DNA of 22,127 bases, taken from assembly GCA_027886865.1 (NCBI GenBank), contig JAPCJR010000013.1, forward strand, positions 34,850 to 56,976, written 5' to 3'. The position numbers and the translations under genes were made by a program. A model generated the notes under the pieces. The model searched no databases. It was not told the DNA's origin and worked only from the letters and a program-made list of their open reading frames with translations. This DNA is from Nitrososphaerota archaeon. GTDB lineage: Archaea > Thermoproteota > Nitrososphaeria > Nitrososphaerales > UBA183. The stretch's first letter is position 1. Each line of letters begins with the position of its first letter. Of this stretch, positions 1 through 6,929 are shown one piece after another.

Positions 1-468
1 GTAGCTGACGAACTCGTGCTTCTCCCCCCAGAGCTGCTTGATGATTTCTATCGCCTCGATGGTCCTCTCGAGCCTCTCCTTCTGCGTCCCCCATTCGAAC
101 CCGTTAGGGACTTCGTTCATGGCTTCCCCCGTGCCGACCCCGAGTCCTATCCTCCCCGGGTACAGGTCGTCGAGGCTGGCGAAGGCCTGAGCGACGATGC
201 CTGGCGTGTAGCGGAAGATGGGGCAGGTGACGCCCGTTACGAACTGCATCCTCTTGGTCCTCTCAGCTGCGGCGGCCATCCAGACCCAGGTGAAGTTCCC
301 GTAGCCGTTCGTGTGGAACCAAGGATGGAAGTGGTCGCTCGCCATCATCGTCCTGAACCCTCCTCTCTCAGCTTCGACGGCGAAAGCTAGGAGATCATGC
401 ATCGGGTACTGCTCCTGAGCGGACCAATATCCTATTCTTTCGGAGCCCCCCTCAGACTTGACATCCAT
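1..468 (-). CDS. F420-dependent luciferase-like oxidoreductase (FGD-like), C-terminus cut off by window edge
   Basis: The reverse strand from 468 to the window edge is an open frame of 156 codons without a stop. It reads like the N-terminal part of F420-dependent glucose-6-phosphate dehydrogenase and related LLM-class enzymes. Visible family motifs are SDHFHPW near residues 44-50, FRYTPGIVAQAFASLDDLYPGR near residues 86-107 (in two overlapping parts), and the loop LGVGTGEAMNE after it. Known members use coenzyme F420 to oxidise alcohols or sugar phosphates, or to reduce substrates; the substrate here cannot be told. ATG 468 is chosen because a TATA-like CTAAAATAG is centred 27 bp upstream. 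An in-frame ATG at 486 would add six residues. The gene is divergent from the permease at 654. The family call is firm; the exact activity is open. Confidence 0.88.
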   Translation of the reverse strand, partial: MDVKSEGGSERIGYWSAQEQYPMHDLLAFAVEAERGGFRTMMASDHFHPWFHTNGYGNFTWVWMAAAAERTKRMQFVTGVTCPIFRYTPGIVAQAFASLDDLYPGRIGLGVGTGEAMNEVPNGFEWGTQKERLERTIEAIEIIKQLWGEKHEFVSY

Positions 469-490
469 CTCTCCTTGCCGCCGCATCGTT

Positions 491-499
491 CTATTTTAG
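491..499 (-). promoter_or_regulatory. TATA-like box for the F420-dependent oxidoreductase
   Basis: On the minus strand this reads CTAAAATAG, centred about 27 bp from ATG 468, which fits a leaderless transcript. It favours ATG 468 over the in-frame ATG 486. Confidence 0.45.
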
Positions 500-621
500 C
501 AGTTCAATATCTGAACTCAGAGCATCCCCTGATGAGAATCGATAAGGGACCCGGACGGGAGGCGCGCCAGCCGACCTTTTCTTCGCCGACAGACTGCGAA
601 ATCCAACGTTCTCGCCAATCC

Positions 622-629
622 TTAAATAA
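622..629 (+). promoter_or_regulatory. TATA box of the APC permease gene
   Basis: TTAAATAA is centred 28 bp upstream of TTG 654. The spacing puts the transcription start at or next to the start codon, as in a leaderless mRNA. Confidence 0.6.
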
Positions 630-653
630 CTTCCATCCGGCTTTTCGATTCGG

Positions 654-2240
654 TTGGCGGGCTCGAGTGCGGGCCAGGCAGGCTTCGTTCGAGAGGCTAC
701 TGGTCTAGTTAAGCAACTCTCTTGGATTGACGTTTTTGTCTGGTGCGTCATATTCTTTCCCTGGCTGACCAGCTGGTCGGGCCTCTTTTGGGTCACGCCC
801 GACTACTATCTGAACGTCAACTATTACCTGTCACTCGGCGTCTGGGCCATCGCCGCCCTTGTGGTCGTGGTCCTCTACTGGCAGCTCACGACCGCGATGC
901 CCCGTTCCGGCGGAGACTACGTCTTCGTCTCCAGGGCAATCGCGAGCTCGGTGGGTTTCGTCGCCAGTTTCATCTTCTACGTCGCTTTGCTCGCTGACCC
1001 CGCGTCGACGGGCGCGTACTGGGGTTTCTCTGAGGCCGGACTGCAGCTCTCCTTCTCGGGCCAGGTGCTGAACAATCCCGGCCTCACCAGCTTGGGGAAC
1101 TTCCTCAGTCCCTCGACGACTTCGAGCCCGCTGATGCTCTTCGCTGCAAGCGCCGTCCTTCTCGCGATAGGCGCGGCCGGAATAATCCTGGGTGGGAGGG
1201 TATTCCGGACCATCATCTACGGGTTCTTCGCGTTCGGCGCGATCACGCTTGTCATTGTGATGGCGATGTTCGTCCTCAACGGGCAGGCGACGTTCGCCAC
1301 CGACTACGCGAAATACTTCCCGGGAGGAGTTGCTGCCGTGTTCAGCGCGGCGGCCGCCGCAAAGTACTCGCCGGGATACGACCTCGCGACCCTCGGACTG
1401 ATAGTACCGGTAATCTTTGTCAGTCTCGGTCCGTTCCCCACGATGCAGCTGGTCGGGGGAGAGATCAAGAATCCGAAGAAGTCGCTCCTCTACGGGGCGG
1501 TCGGGGCAGAGATAGTGTCCGTATTCATCTTCCTCCTCATGACGTATCTCTTCGACCATTCCATAGGAATCTCGTTCTTGGAGGCCTGGACCGTTACCAC
1601 GGGCGGAGGCTTCTCGACCGTTCCATCCGCTTTGGCGATGGTCTTCTACCCCAATACGATCCTCCTGTGGATAATCACCATAGGGTTGTTCGTCGGGAAC
1701 ATCGGGTGGTGGTGGCTAGCGCTCGTCTTCGCGAGCAGGATCCCGATGGCCTGGGCATTCGACCGCGTCATACCCGGTTCGCTAGCTCACGTCAGCGACA
1801 GGTTCCACACGCCGACCACGGCGATAGTCGTCACAGTCCTCCTCTCTACGATACCGATGTACCTGATCTTCTTCACGTCGTTCATCAGCACTCAGCTCAA
1901 CGGGACATTCCTGTTCACGGTCGCGTGGCTCATCTCCGCCGTCGCCGCTATCGTCCTTCCGTTCAGGCGCAAGTCGATATTCGAGATGTCCCAGAGCACC
2001 GCCAAGTTCGCAGGCGTGCCCGTGATTTCTTGGGTTGGCGTGGTCTCATTGTTCGTGCTCGGATACCTGAGCTACAACGCGTTCACGAACCCGGCGATAG
2101 GACCGGGCGCCTTCACCGCTAGGCTCGTGATCCTGGTCATCATCGTGGCGCCGATGATAATCTACGCCGTATCCCATTATTATAACAAGAGCAGGGGCAT
2201 CGACCTGAGCCTGCTCTCTCGCGAGCTACCACCCGAGTAG
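654..2240 (+). CDS. APC-superfamily amino acid/polyamine/purine-type permease
   Basis: A 528-residue polytopic membrane protein with roughly 12 hydrophobic segments, the usual size for APC (amino acid-polyamine-organocation) carriers. Family features are the N-terminal REATGLVKQLSW segment before the first helix (residues 14-24), and MPRSGGDYV at residues 82-90, a hallmark loop of this family after helix 2. A later segment reads PTMQLVGGEIKNPKKS, resembling the conserved APC loop that precedes a mid-protein helix. The likely role is substrate uptake across the cytoplasmic membrane driven by an ion gradient. The substrate cannot be read from sequence. It lies upstream of an amidohydrolase and molybdenum-hydroxylase genes, so a nitrogenous compound is a reasonable guess. 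The start is TTG at 654, supported by a TATA box 28 bp upstream. Confidence 0.88.
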   Translation: MAGSSAGQAGFVREATGLVKQLSWIDVFVWCVIFFPWLTSWSGLFWVTPDYYLNVNYYLSLGVWAIAALVVVVLYWQLTTAMPRSGGDYVFVSRAIASSVGFVASFIFYVALLADPASTGAYWGFSEAGLQLSFSGQVLNNPGLTSLGNFLSPSTTSSPLMLFAASAVLLAIGAAGIILGGRVFRTIIYGFFAFGAITLVIVMAMFVLNGQATFATDYAKYFPGGVAAVFSAAAAAKYSPGYDLATLGLIVPVIFVSLGPFPTMQLVGGEIKNPKKSLLYGAVGAEIVSVFIFLLMTYLFDHSIGISFLEAWTVTTGGGFSTVPSALAMVFYPNTILLWIITIGLFVGNIGWWWLALVFASRIPMAWAFDRVIPGSLAHVSDRFHTPTTAIVVTVLLSTIPMYLIFFTSFISTQLNGTFLFTVAWLISAVAAIVLPFRRKSIFEMSQSTAKFAGVPVISWVGVVSLFVLGYLSYNAFTNPAIGPGAFTARLVILVIIVAPMIIYAVSHYYNKSRGIDLSLLSRELPPE

Positions 2241-2281
2241 CGCTTCTCGCGCGAGTCTCCTTCGAGGGCGGCATAGCATCC

Positions 2282-2288
2282 TTTAATC
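2282..2288 (+). promoter_or_regulatory. Possible TATA box of the amidohydrolase gene
   Basis: TTTAATC is centred 38 bp upstream of ATG 2323, predicting a short leader of about 10 nt. It is weaker evidence than the promoters that sit exactly 28 bp from a start codon. Confidence 0.4.
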
Positions 2289-2322
2289 ATCGACGGGCCA
2301 CGGACCGTGTCCAGAAGCCGGC

Positions 2323-3084
2323 ATGGCAAGAAACAGACCGATGCGCGTGATACCGAAGTTCTACGAGGGCGAGAAAATAGACGCTCACGCTCACATCGGA
2401 GATTTCGGGGGTTGGGCGAATGTCGCTTGTGACGACGAGGAATTGCTGCACTCGATGAGACTTTACAATATAGGGAAATCTGCGGTGTTCTACTGGGACA
2501 ACGAGCTCGTCCGGAAGGCAGTCTTGAGGCATCCGCAGAAACTCGTAGGGTGCGTGTGGCCCGACCCGAGGAGAAAGGACGCGCGAAGGCTGGTGAGAAA
2601 GGCTCTGAGAGAGTGGGGGTTCAAAGGTGTCAAACTTCATCCCCTCGTCCACGCTTTCCTCCCCAACGACGAGATAGTCTATCCGATCATGGAGGAAGCG
2701 AGAGCCGCCAGGGTGCCAGTCCTGATACATTCAGGCCACCCCCCGTTCTCTCTGCCTTGGAGCATCGGCGAGCTCGCGGACAACTTCCGGGACGTCGCCA
2801 TCGTGATGCTTCACATGGGCCACGGGCACGGGGTGTACATACAGTCGGCGATCGAGGTGGCGAGGCGGTTCGACAACATCTACCTCGAGACGAGCGGTAT
2901 GCCGATGCACAGCAAAATCAAGGAAGCCGTCGAGCTTCTGGGGGAGGAGCGGGTCATGTATGGGTCGGATATCCCTTTTCACGACCCTTCGGTTGAGATA
3001 GGGAGGATTTGCGCCTCGGGCCTTTCTCGTAGGCAGCTCGAGCGCGTCTTCTACACGAACGCCAAGGAAGTACTCCGAATCTGA
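2323..3084 (+). CDS. Metal-dependent amidohydrolase (amidohydro_2-type TIM barrel)
   Basis: A 253-residue cytosolic hydrolase of the amidohydrolase superfamily. Metal and active-site positions are visible in order: the HxH pair in DAHAHIG (H22, H24) on strand 1, KLHP (K104, H106), HSGH (H136, H139), H164 in LHMGHG, and the catalytic aspartate D216 in YGSDIPF. Relatives hydrolyse or decarboxylate cyclic and aromatic compounds; the substrate here is unknown. The length is short but usual for this subgroup. ATG 2323 is used, with ATG 2341 an in-frame alternative. It lies between an APC permease and an XdhC/molybdenum-hydroxylase set on the same strand, which suggests a shared catabolic route, although each gene seems to have its own promoter. 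Confidence 0.87.
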   Translation: MARNRPMRVIPKFYEGEKIDAHAHIGDFGGWANVACDDEELLHSMRLYNIGKSAVFYWDNELVRKAVLRHPQKLVGCVWPDPRRKDARRLVRKALREWGFKGVKLHPLVHAFLPNDEIVYPIMEEARAARVPVLIHSGHPPFSLPWSIGELADNFRDVAIVMLHMGHGHGVYIQSAIEVARRFDNIYLETSGMPMHSKIKEAVELLGEERVMYGSDIPFHDPSVEIGRICASGLSRRQLERVFYTNAKEVLRI

Positions 3085-3144
3085 AGGCCAGCGGCGAGAC
3101 GGCTTGCCCTCGCTTCATTCCTGTCCGCGTACCGGTCGGCAAGC

Positions 3145-3152
3145 ATAAATAA
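3145..3152 (+). promoter_or_regulatory. TATA box of the XdhC-like gene
   Basis: ATAAATAA is centred 28 bp upstream of TTG 3177, which predicts a leaderless transcript starting at that TTG. Confidence 0.6.
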
Positions 3153-3176
3153 CTCGCGGAGGCGTTCGTCGCTTCC

Positions 3177-4037
3177 TTGCCAACGGTCCTAGACCTCACC
3201 CGATTCATGAGCGAGCTCGCCGAGCGCAGGGAGCCGTTCGTCTTGGCTACGGTGGTGAGGGTTCACGGCTCGAGCATCGGCAAGCCCGGGTTCAAGGCCG
3301 TAGTATCGAAGGATGGACGGATAGTGAGGGGCACGGTGGGGGGCGTCTGCCCAGAGTCGGCTATTGCCACCATGTCTATGGAGGCGTTGCGAACTGGTAA
3401 GGCTAGAATCGTCAAGGTCTATCTCGAGGACGCGCGGAAGGCCCTCGAGGGGACCCTCAACAATACCAACCCGGACGAGATTTATGTAGAGACTAACTGT
3501 GGCGGGATGATGGAGATCTACGTGGACCCTTATCTCCCGGCGGACCGATTGATACTGATAGGCCAGGGCGGCAAGGACGACGTGGAAGAGGGACTCGTGA
3601 AGTTTGGGAAGGCTCTGGGGTTCGAGACGATAGTGATAGACCACCTCCCGGTCATGACAGAGGACCCTGATACGCTGATAACCGACCTGGATTACGACCT
3701 CGACAAGTTCGCATTCTCAGAATCGGACTCTGTCGTCGTCCTGACCAAGGGGGAGAGGGACGTCAAGACGCTAGAGGTCCTCGCAAGGAAGAAAATGCGG
3801 TTCGTCGGGATGCTCGCGAGCGTTCAGAGGGTGAGCGACGACTTTGGGGAGCTGAAGAATCACGGCGTCTCTTTGGAGTTCATCGACTCCATACATGCGC
3901 CAATCGGCGTGGACATAGGGGCAGTCTCCCCTGAAGAAATATCACTCAGCATCATGGCGGACATAGTGGCAACGAAGCATGGGAAGCATCTCCCACACAA
4001 GGCTCTCGCCGGCGAGCTGTCGAAGAATTCAAAGTAA
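3177..4037 (+). CDS. xdhC: XdhC/CoxI-family molybdenum hydroxylase maturation factor
   Basis: A 286-residue protein with the two XdhC/CoxI parts: an N-terminal domain (about residues 1-120, with VRVHGSSIGKPGFK near residue 28, a GTVGG loop and NCGGMMEIYVDP) and a C-terminal Rossmann-like domain (from LILIGQGG to the end, with VGMLASVQRVS and APIGVDIGAVSPEEISLSI). Family members bind molybdenum cofactor and help install its sulfido ligand in xanthine dehydrogenase-type enzymes. Two motifs differ from what I expect: the loop usually written SGGCVE reads VGGVCPES, and the TH.H.D segment reads TKGERD. This may be a divergent subgroup. The TTG start at 3177 is supported by a TATA box 28 bp upstream. 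It lies 42 bp before the CoxM-like gene, as expected for a maturation partner. Confidence 0.85.
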   Translation: MPTVLDLTRFMSELAERREPFVLATVVRVHGSSIGKPGFKAVVSKDGRIVRGTVGGVCPESAIATMSMEALRTGKARIVKVYLEDARKALEGTLNNTNPDEIYVETNCGGMMEIYVDPYLPADRLILIGQGGKDDVEEGLVKFGKALGFETIVIDHLPVMTEDPDTLITDLDYDLDKFAFSESDSVVVLTKGERDVKTLEVLARKKMRFVGMLASVQRVSDDFGELKNHGVSLEFIDSIHAPIGVDIGAVSPEEISLSIMADIVATKHGKHLPHKALAGELSKNSK

Positions 4038-4045
4038 CGGAATCC

Positions 4046-4052
4046 TTAATTA
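4046..4052 (+). promoter_or_regulatory. TATA-like box of the CoxM-CoxS unit
   Basis: TTAATTA is centred 31 bp upstream of ATG 4080 and lies in the 42-bp gap after the XdhC-like gene, so the two hydroxylase subunits probably have their own promoter. Confidence 0.5.
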
Positions 4053-4079
4053 CAAAACTCGGGTCGGAGAGCCCACGTA

Positions 4080-4958
4080 ATGGTTCCCCGTAAATTCGAA
4101 TATTTCGCCCCGACTACGTTGCGGGACGCCACTTCCTTGCTCAAGAAGTACGGTTCCGACGCGAAGTTACTTGCCGGCGGGATGAGCCTGATTCCCGTCA
4201 TGAAGCTCAGACTGGGGTCTCCCCCGTACATCATCGACCTCAACAGAATCCCGGGCCTGGAGTACATCAAGCGGTCAGGTGGCAGCATCGTGATCGGCGC
4301 CATGACGCGCCACCATGCCGTCGAGACTTCCAAGGTCGCTGGCAACCTTGCCCCGATTCTCTGCGAGACGGCGGCTTGGATAGGGGACGCGCAGGTGAGG
4401 AACATGGGCACGATAGGCGGCTCGCTTTCGCACTGTGACCCGAGCGGAGACTGGGGCGCCGCGTTGGTCGCGCTAAGGGGGAGAGTGAAGCTGAAGGGCC
4501 CTTCCAAGGAGAGGACCTTAGAAATTGACGATTTTCTTGTTGACACCTTCACCTCTGCGCTGAAGGACGATGAAATCCTCACCGAGATTGCCGTCCCCGT
4601 TCCGGCTGCGAGGAGCGGCGGAGCCTACGTGAAGCTGGAAAGGAGGACCGGAGATTTCGCCACGGTGGCCGTCGCTGTCCAGGTATCGCTCGACGCCAAG
4701 GGCGCCTGCTCTTACGCCGGCATTGGCCTGACCGCGCTGGGGAGCAAGAACCTCAGAGCCTCCAAGGCTGAAGCCGAGCTCCTTGGGAAGCCCCTCACGG
4801 CCAAGGTCATCGAGGCTGCGTCGGAGGCTGCGTCGGAGGACGCCCAGCCCATGCCGGACCCGCTTAGAGGGTCGGCCGAGTACAAGAAGGAGATGGCTAA
4901 GGTCTACACGAGGCGCGGGCTGGACCTTGCTGTCCAGAGGGCCAAGAGGGGTAAGTGA
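4080..4958 (+). CDS. coxM: FAD-binding medium subunit of a xanthine dehydrogenase/CO dehydrogenase-family enzyme
   Basis: A 292-residue protein matching the medium subunit of molybdenum hydroxylases (CoxM/CutM type) in length and layout. The two FAD pyrophosphate-binding loops are present: AGGMSLIP at residues 32-39 and TIGGS at 111-115, followed by HCDPSGDW, the usual continuation. The C-terminal CO-dehydrogenase flavoprotein domain follows ([19 protein letters not shown] region). The subunit takes electrons from the [2Fe-2S] subunit to FAD and on to an acceptor. It overlaps the CoxS-like gene if that starts at GTG 4955, so the two are co-translated. No large subunit is found in the window, so the substrate (CO, purine, aldehyde, aromatic) is undetermined. 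The symbol denotes family only. Confidence 0.92.
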   Translation: MVPRKFEYFAPTTLRDATSLLKKYGSDAKLLAGGMSLIPVMKLRLGSPPYIIDLNRIPGLEYIKRSGGSIVIGAMTRHHAVETSKVAGNLAPILCETAAWIGDAQVRNMGTIGGSLSHCDPSGDWGAALVALRGRVKLKGPSKERTLEIDDFLVDTFTSALKDDEILTEIAVPVPAARSGGAYVKLERRTGDFATVAVAVQVSLDAKGACSYAGIGLTALGSKNLRASKAEAELLGKPLTAKVIEAASEAASEDAQPMPDPLRGSAEYKKEMAKVYTRRGLDLAVQRAKRGK

Positions 4959-4960
4959 CG

Positions 4961-5461
4961 ATGCCCAAGAGACCGAAGAGCCTTACGAGCGAGCTACAGA
5001 CGGTGAAGGTCAACATCAACGGCACCGAATACGTGCGCGACGTCGAGCCGAGGCTGCTACTAGTCCACTTCATCAGGGACGTCGCGGAGCTCACTGGCAC
5101 CCACGTGGGATGCGAGACGTCGAACTGCGGCGCATGCACGGTGATACTGGACGGGAAGTCGGTAAAGTCCTGCACGATGTTCGCGGTCCAGGCGAACGGG
5201 GCCAAGATAGAGACCATAGAGGGGCTCGCCAAGAACGGCGACCTCCATCCGATCCAGACCGCTTTCTGGGAGAACCACGGGCTTCAGTGCGGGTTCTGTA
5301 CCCCCGGGATGATCATGCAGGCCTACTGGTTCCTCAAGGAGAACCCGAACCCGACCGACGACGAGATCAAGATGGGGCTGGCCGGCAACCTATGCAGATG
5401 CACGGGATACCAGAACATCACAAAATCTGTGAAGGCCGCCGCGAAAGACATGCGAAGCTGA
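4961..5461 (+). CDS. coxS: [2Fe-2S] small subunit of a xanthine dehydrogenase/CO dehydrogenase-family enzyme
   Basis: A 166-residue iron-sulfur protein with both cluster domains. The plant-ferredoxin-like N-terminal cluster has C51, C56, C59 and C71 (C-x4-C-x2-C-x11-C), and the helical second cluster has C110, C113, C145 and C147 (C-x2-C-x31-C-x-C), with the hallmark QCGFCTPGM and [11 protein letters not shown]. It carries electrons from the molybdenum site to the FAD subunit. ATG 4961 is preferred because GAGGGG at 4946-4951 sits 9 nt upstream; GTG 4955, overlapping the previous stop, is the alternative. The next gene is convergent, so the operon ends here without the large catalytic subunit. 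Confidence 0.93.
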   Translation: MPKRPKSLTSELQTVKVNINGTEYVRDVEPRLLLVHFIRDVAELTGTHVGCETSNCGACTVILDGKSVKSCTMFAVQANGAKIETIEGLAKNGDLHPIQTAFWENHGLQCGFCTPGMIMQAYWFLKENPNPTDDEIKMGLAGNLCRCTGYQNITKSVKAAAKDMRS

Positions 5462-5467
5462 GTATGT

Positions 5468-5650
5468 TCAGTTCATGAGCGCCAGCGGCGCAGCCGGCTT
5501 GTGGGAACGCGAGTGCTTCGTCATGTGGATGTAGCAATAGGTCGCGTCGCAGACGTGGCAGGTGAAGTAATACTCTTTGCCCAGGGCTTTGCTGCAATAG
5601 TTGCAGGTTGCAACCTTTGCCGAGGTTGTCTCCGGGTATGTTCTGCTCAT
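5468..5650 (-). CDS. Small AN1-like zinc-finger protein
   Basis: A 60-residue protein, mostly a single zinc-binding finger. Ligand candidates are C16, C19, C31, C34, C39, H42, H46 and H50, spaced C-x2-C-x11-C-x2-C-x4-C-x2-H-x3-H-x3-H. This resembles AN1/treble-clef fingers, but the last cysteine of the AN1 pattern is replaced by histidine. Eight ligands would bind two zinc ions. Archaeal proteins of this kind are mostly uncharacterised; roles in nucleic-acid or protein binding are guesses. The ATG at 5650 follows a TATA-like CTTATAG centred 34 bp upstream. It is convergent with the CoxS-like gene, with only 6 bp between the stops. Confidence 0.75.
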   Translation of the reverse strand: MSRTYPETTSAKVATCNYCSKALGKEYYFTCHVCDATYCYIHMTKHSRSHKPAAPLALMN

Positions 5651-5680
5651 CTTTCGTCAGATTATCCATAACCGCCCCTG

Positions 5681-5687
5681 CTATAAG
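5681..5687 (-). promoter_or_regulatory. TATA box of the small zinc-finger gene
   Basis: On the minus strand this reads CTTATAG, about 34 bp from ATG 5650, giving a predicted leader of about 6 nt. A perfect 10-bp palindrome lies about 20 bp further upstream. Confidence 0.5.
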
Positions 5688-5705
5688 CATAGATATTGGA
5701 TTATA

Positions 5706-5715
5706 GGAATATTCC
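5706..5715. promoter_or_regulatory. Palindrome GGAATATTCC, possible operator
   Basis: A perfect 10-bp palindrome about 20 bp upstream of the zinc-finger TATA box, in an AT-rich spacer with several other AATATT-type sites. Its position suits an activator or repressor site. A chance occurrence in AT-rich DNA is possible. Confidence 0.25.
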
Positions 5716-5793
5716 AGACTAGATTACAAGAATTACATAATACCCGGGAAATAACTTCTCTAGCAATCTCTCGCCTATGTACTCTTGAGATTG

Positions 5794-5819
5794 AATATTG
5801 TTCTCCTCGAATCAATATT
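5794..5819. repeat. Inverted repeat AATATTG/CAATATT
   Basis: Seven-base arms (5794-5800 and 5813-5819) flank a 12-nt loop. The repeat is about 50 bp past the stop of the minus-strand gene ending at 5871, so it may help end that transcript. No clear T-run follows. Confidence 0.3.
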
Positions 5820-5870
5820 GGCCATGCAGGAGCTTCGCGTCTTCGGCGGATTGATTCGAAATATTAGGCC

Positions 5871-6899
5871 CTAGATTTTCTTGGCCAGCGCGGAGACCGC
5901 TTCTTTCAACTCGTCCGTCGCGACCCTCAGCACCTCCGGGGCTCTTACCAGGCCCAGAGATTTGAGAACTTCCTCCGAGATCAGCCTGTCCTTGCCTACG
6001 GTCAGGTCGCGGATGGTGTTCGTGTAGTCTTTCTCTTTTGATAACCTAGCCGCGTGCAGAGAATAGAGGTCCAGGACGCTCTTGACTGTCTCCGTTCCCA
6101 GGTAAGAGAAGCACTCGACCGACTGCATCGAGCCGAGAAGCTCCTCGGCCTTGAGCCGCAAGAGCCCGAACGCTTCGGCGTCGGCGTACTTTCCGAGCTG
6201 CGGGAGGGCCTCTGCGCTCCCGGCGCTGGTCCGGAGGACGTCGTAGACCACGGAGAGCGCCTCAAGCCTGTTCTCGCATGACGTCCTCGACGCCAGCTCC
6301 AACCCTGAGGCGTCGGCCCAGGACTTGAAGCTCACCCCCTTCTTCTTCGGGACCGATTTGATCTGCGACAGGAGATGGCTCGGGGCGGGGACGATGTCAC
6401 TGTTCAGCAGTTCCGCGTACGCGTACTCGCATGCGGCCGAGAGCAGCCAGAAGTCCGCCTCCCTGGCCTCACCGGCGGCGAGCAGCTCGTCCACCCTGCC
6501 TACCGCTTTGAGGGAAGAAGCGAGGTGGACCTCCAACAACGAAGCACAGTTTGCCCCGTATCTCCTCCGGCAGTCCGAGATTGCGGAGGCGAGCAGGAGA
6601 GAGTTGTCCCTCAGGGGTACCGCCGACGCCAGGGTCACAGCGAGCTCGGGTGCGGGTTGTCTAACCTCCCTTTCATTCCTGAACATTATCTCAGCGTAGC
6701 TGTCTGCAATGCTCACGAACTTCTCAGGTATGGGGTCCCGGCTTATCACGAGCAGGTCGTACTCGCACGACCTCCTGGCGAGGCTCGACGAATGACATCC
6801 GATTATGGCAATCTCGTTCGTGGGAAAGGTCTTGAGGGCTGGGAGGATGGTCTTGATGATGGTCTCCGTCGACTGGAGCGGCTCCTGCACGGAATCCAC
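5871..6899 (-). CDS. Uncharacterised protein with a degenerate nucleotidyltransferase-like N-terminus
   Basis: A 342-residue, mostly helical protein that I do not recognise by name. The N-terminal stretch IAIIGCHSSSLARRSCEYDLLVIS (residues 30-53, shown here to describe its pattern of G34, S37-S39, R42-R43, E46 and D48) resembles the G-S-x-A-R...D-x-D strand-loop-strand of nucleotidyltransferases of the MNT type. The first metal aspartate is replaced by E46, while D48 is kept. A possible third acidic residue follows in AEIMF. The remainder is helix-rich with no clear motif, vaguely like a HEPN-type bundle. The start is GTG 6899; GTG 6890 is 30 bp from a GCTTATC TATA-like box and may be the true start. 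It lies 30 bp after the EamA transporter gene on the same strand. The function is unknown. Confidence 0.75.
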   Translation of the reverse strand: MDSVQEPLQSTETIIKTILPALKTFPTNEIAIIGCHSSSLARRSCEYDLLVISRDPIPEKFVSIADSYAEIMFRNEREVRQPAPELAVTLASAVPLRDNSLLLASAISDCRRRYGANCASLLEVHLASSLKAVGRVDELLAAGEAREADFWLLSAACEYAYAELLNSDIVPAPSHLLSQIKSVPKKKGVSFKSWADASGLELASRTSCENRLEALSVVYDVLRTSAGSAEALPQLGKYADAEAFGLLRLKAEELLGSMQSVECFSYLGTETVKSVLDLYSLHAARLSKEKDYTNTIRDLTVGKDRLISEEVLKSLGLVRAPEVLRVATDELKEAVSALAKKI

Positions 6900-6929
6900 G
6901 TCTCACGCTTTGTGGAGATAAGCTTGACG

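Noticed and set aside
831..1559. Minus-strand open frame of 242 codons over the permease gene
   Set aside because: It is antisense to a well-supported APC permease, is rich in Arg, Glu and Asp as expected from antisense GC-rich codons, and shows no domain.
4046..4582. Minus-strand frame opposite the CoxM-like gene
   Set aside because: The sense frame has both FAD loops; the antisense product has no motif.
5601..5867. Plus-strand 88-codon frame over the AT-rich spacer
   Set aside because: It overlaps the zinc-finger gene in antisense, has no domain, and its AT-rich composition suggests chance.
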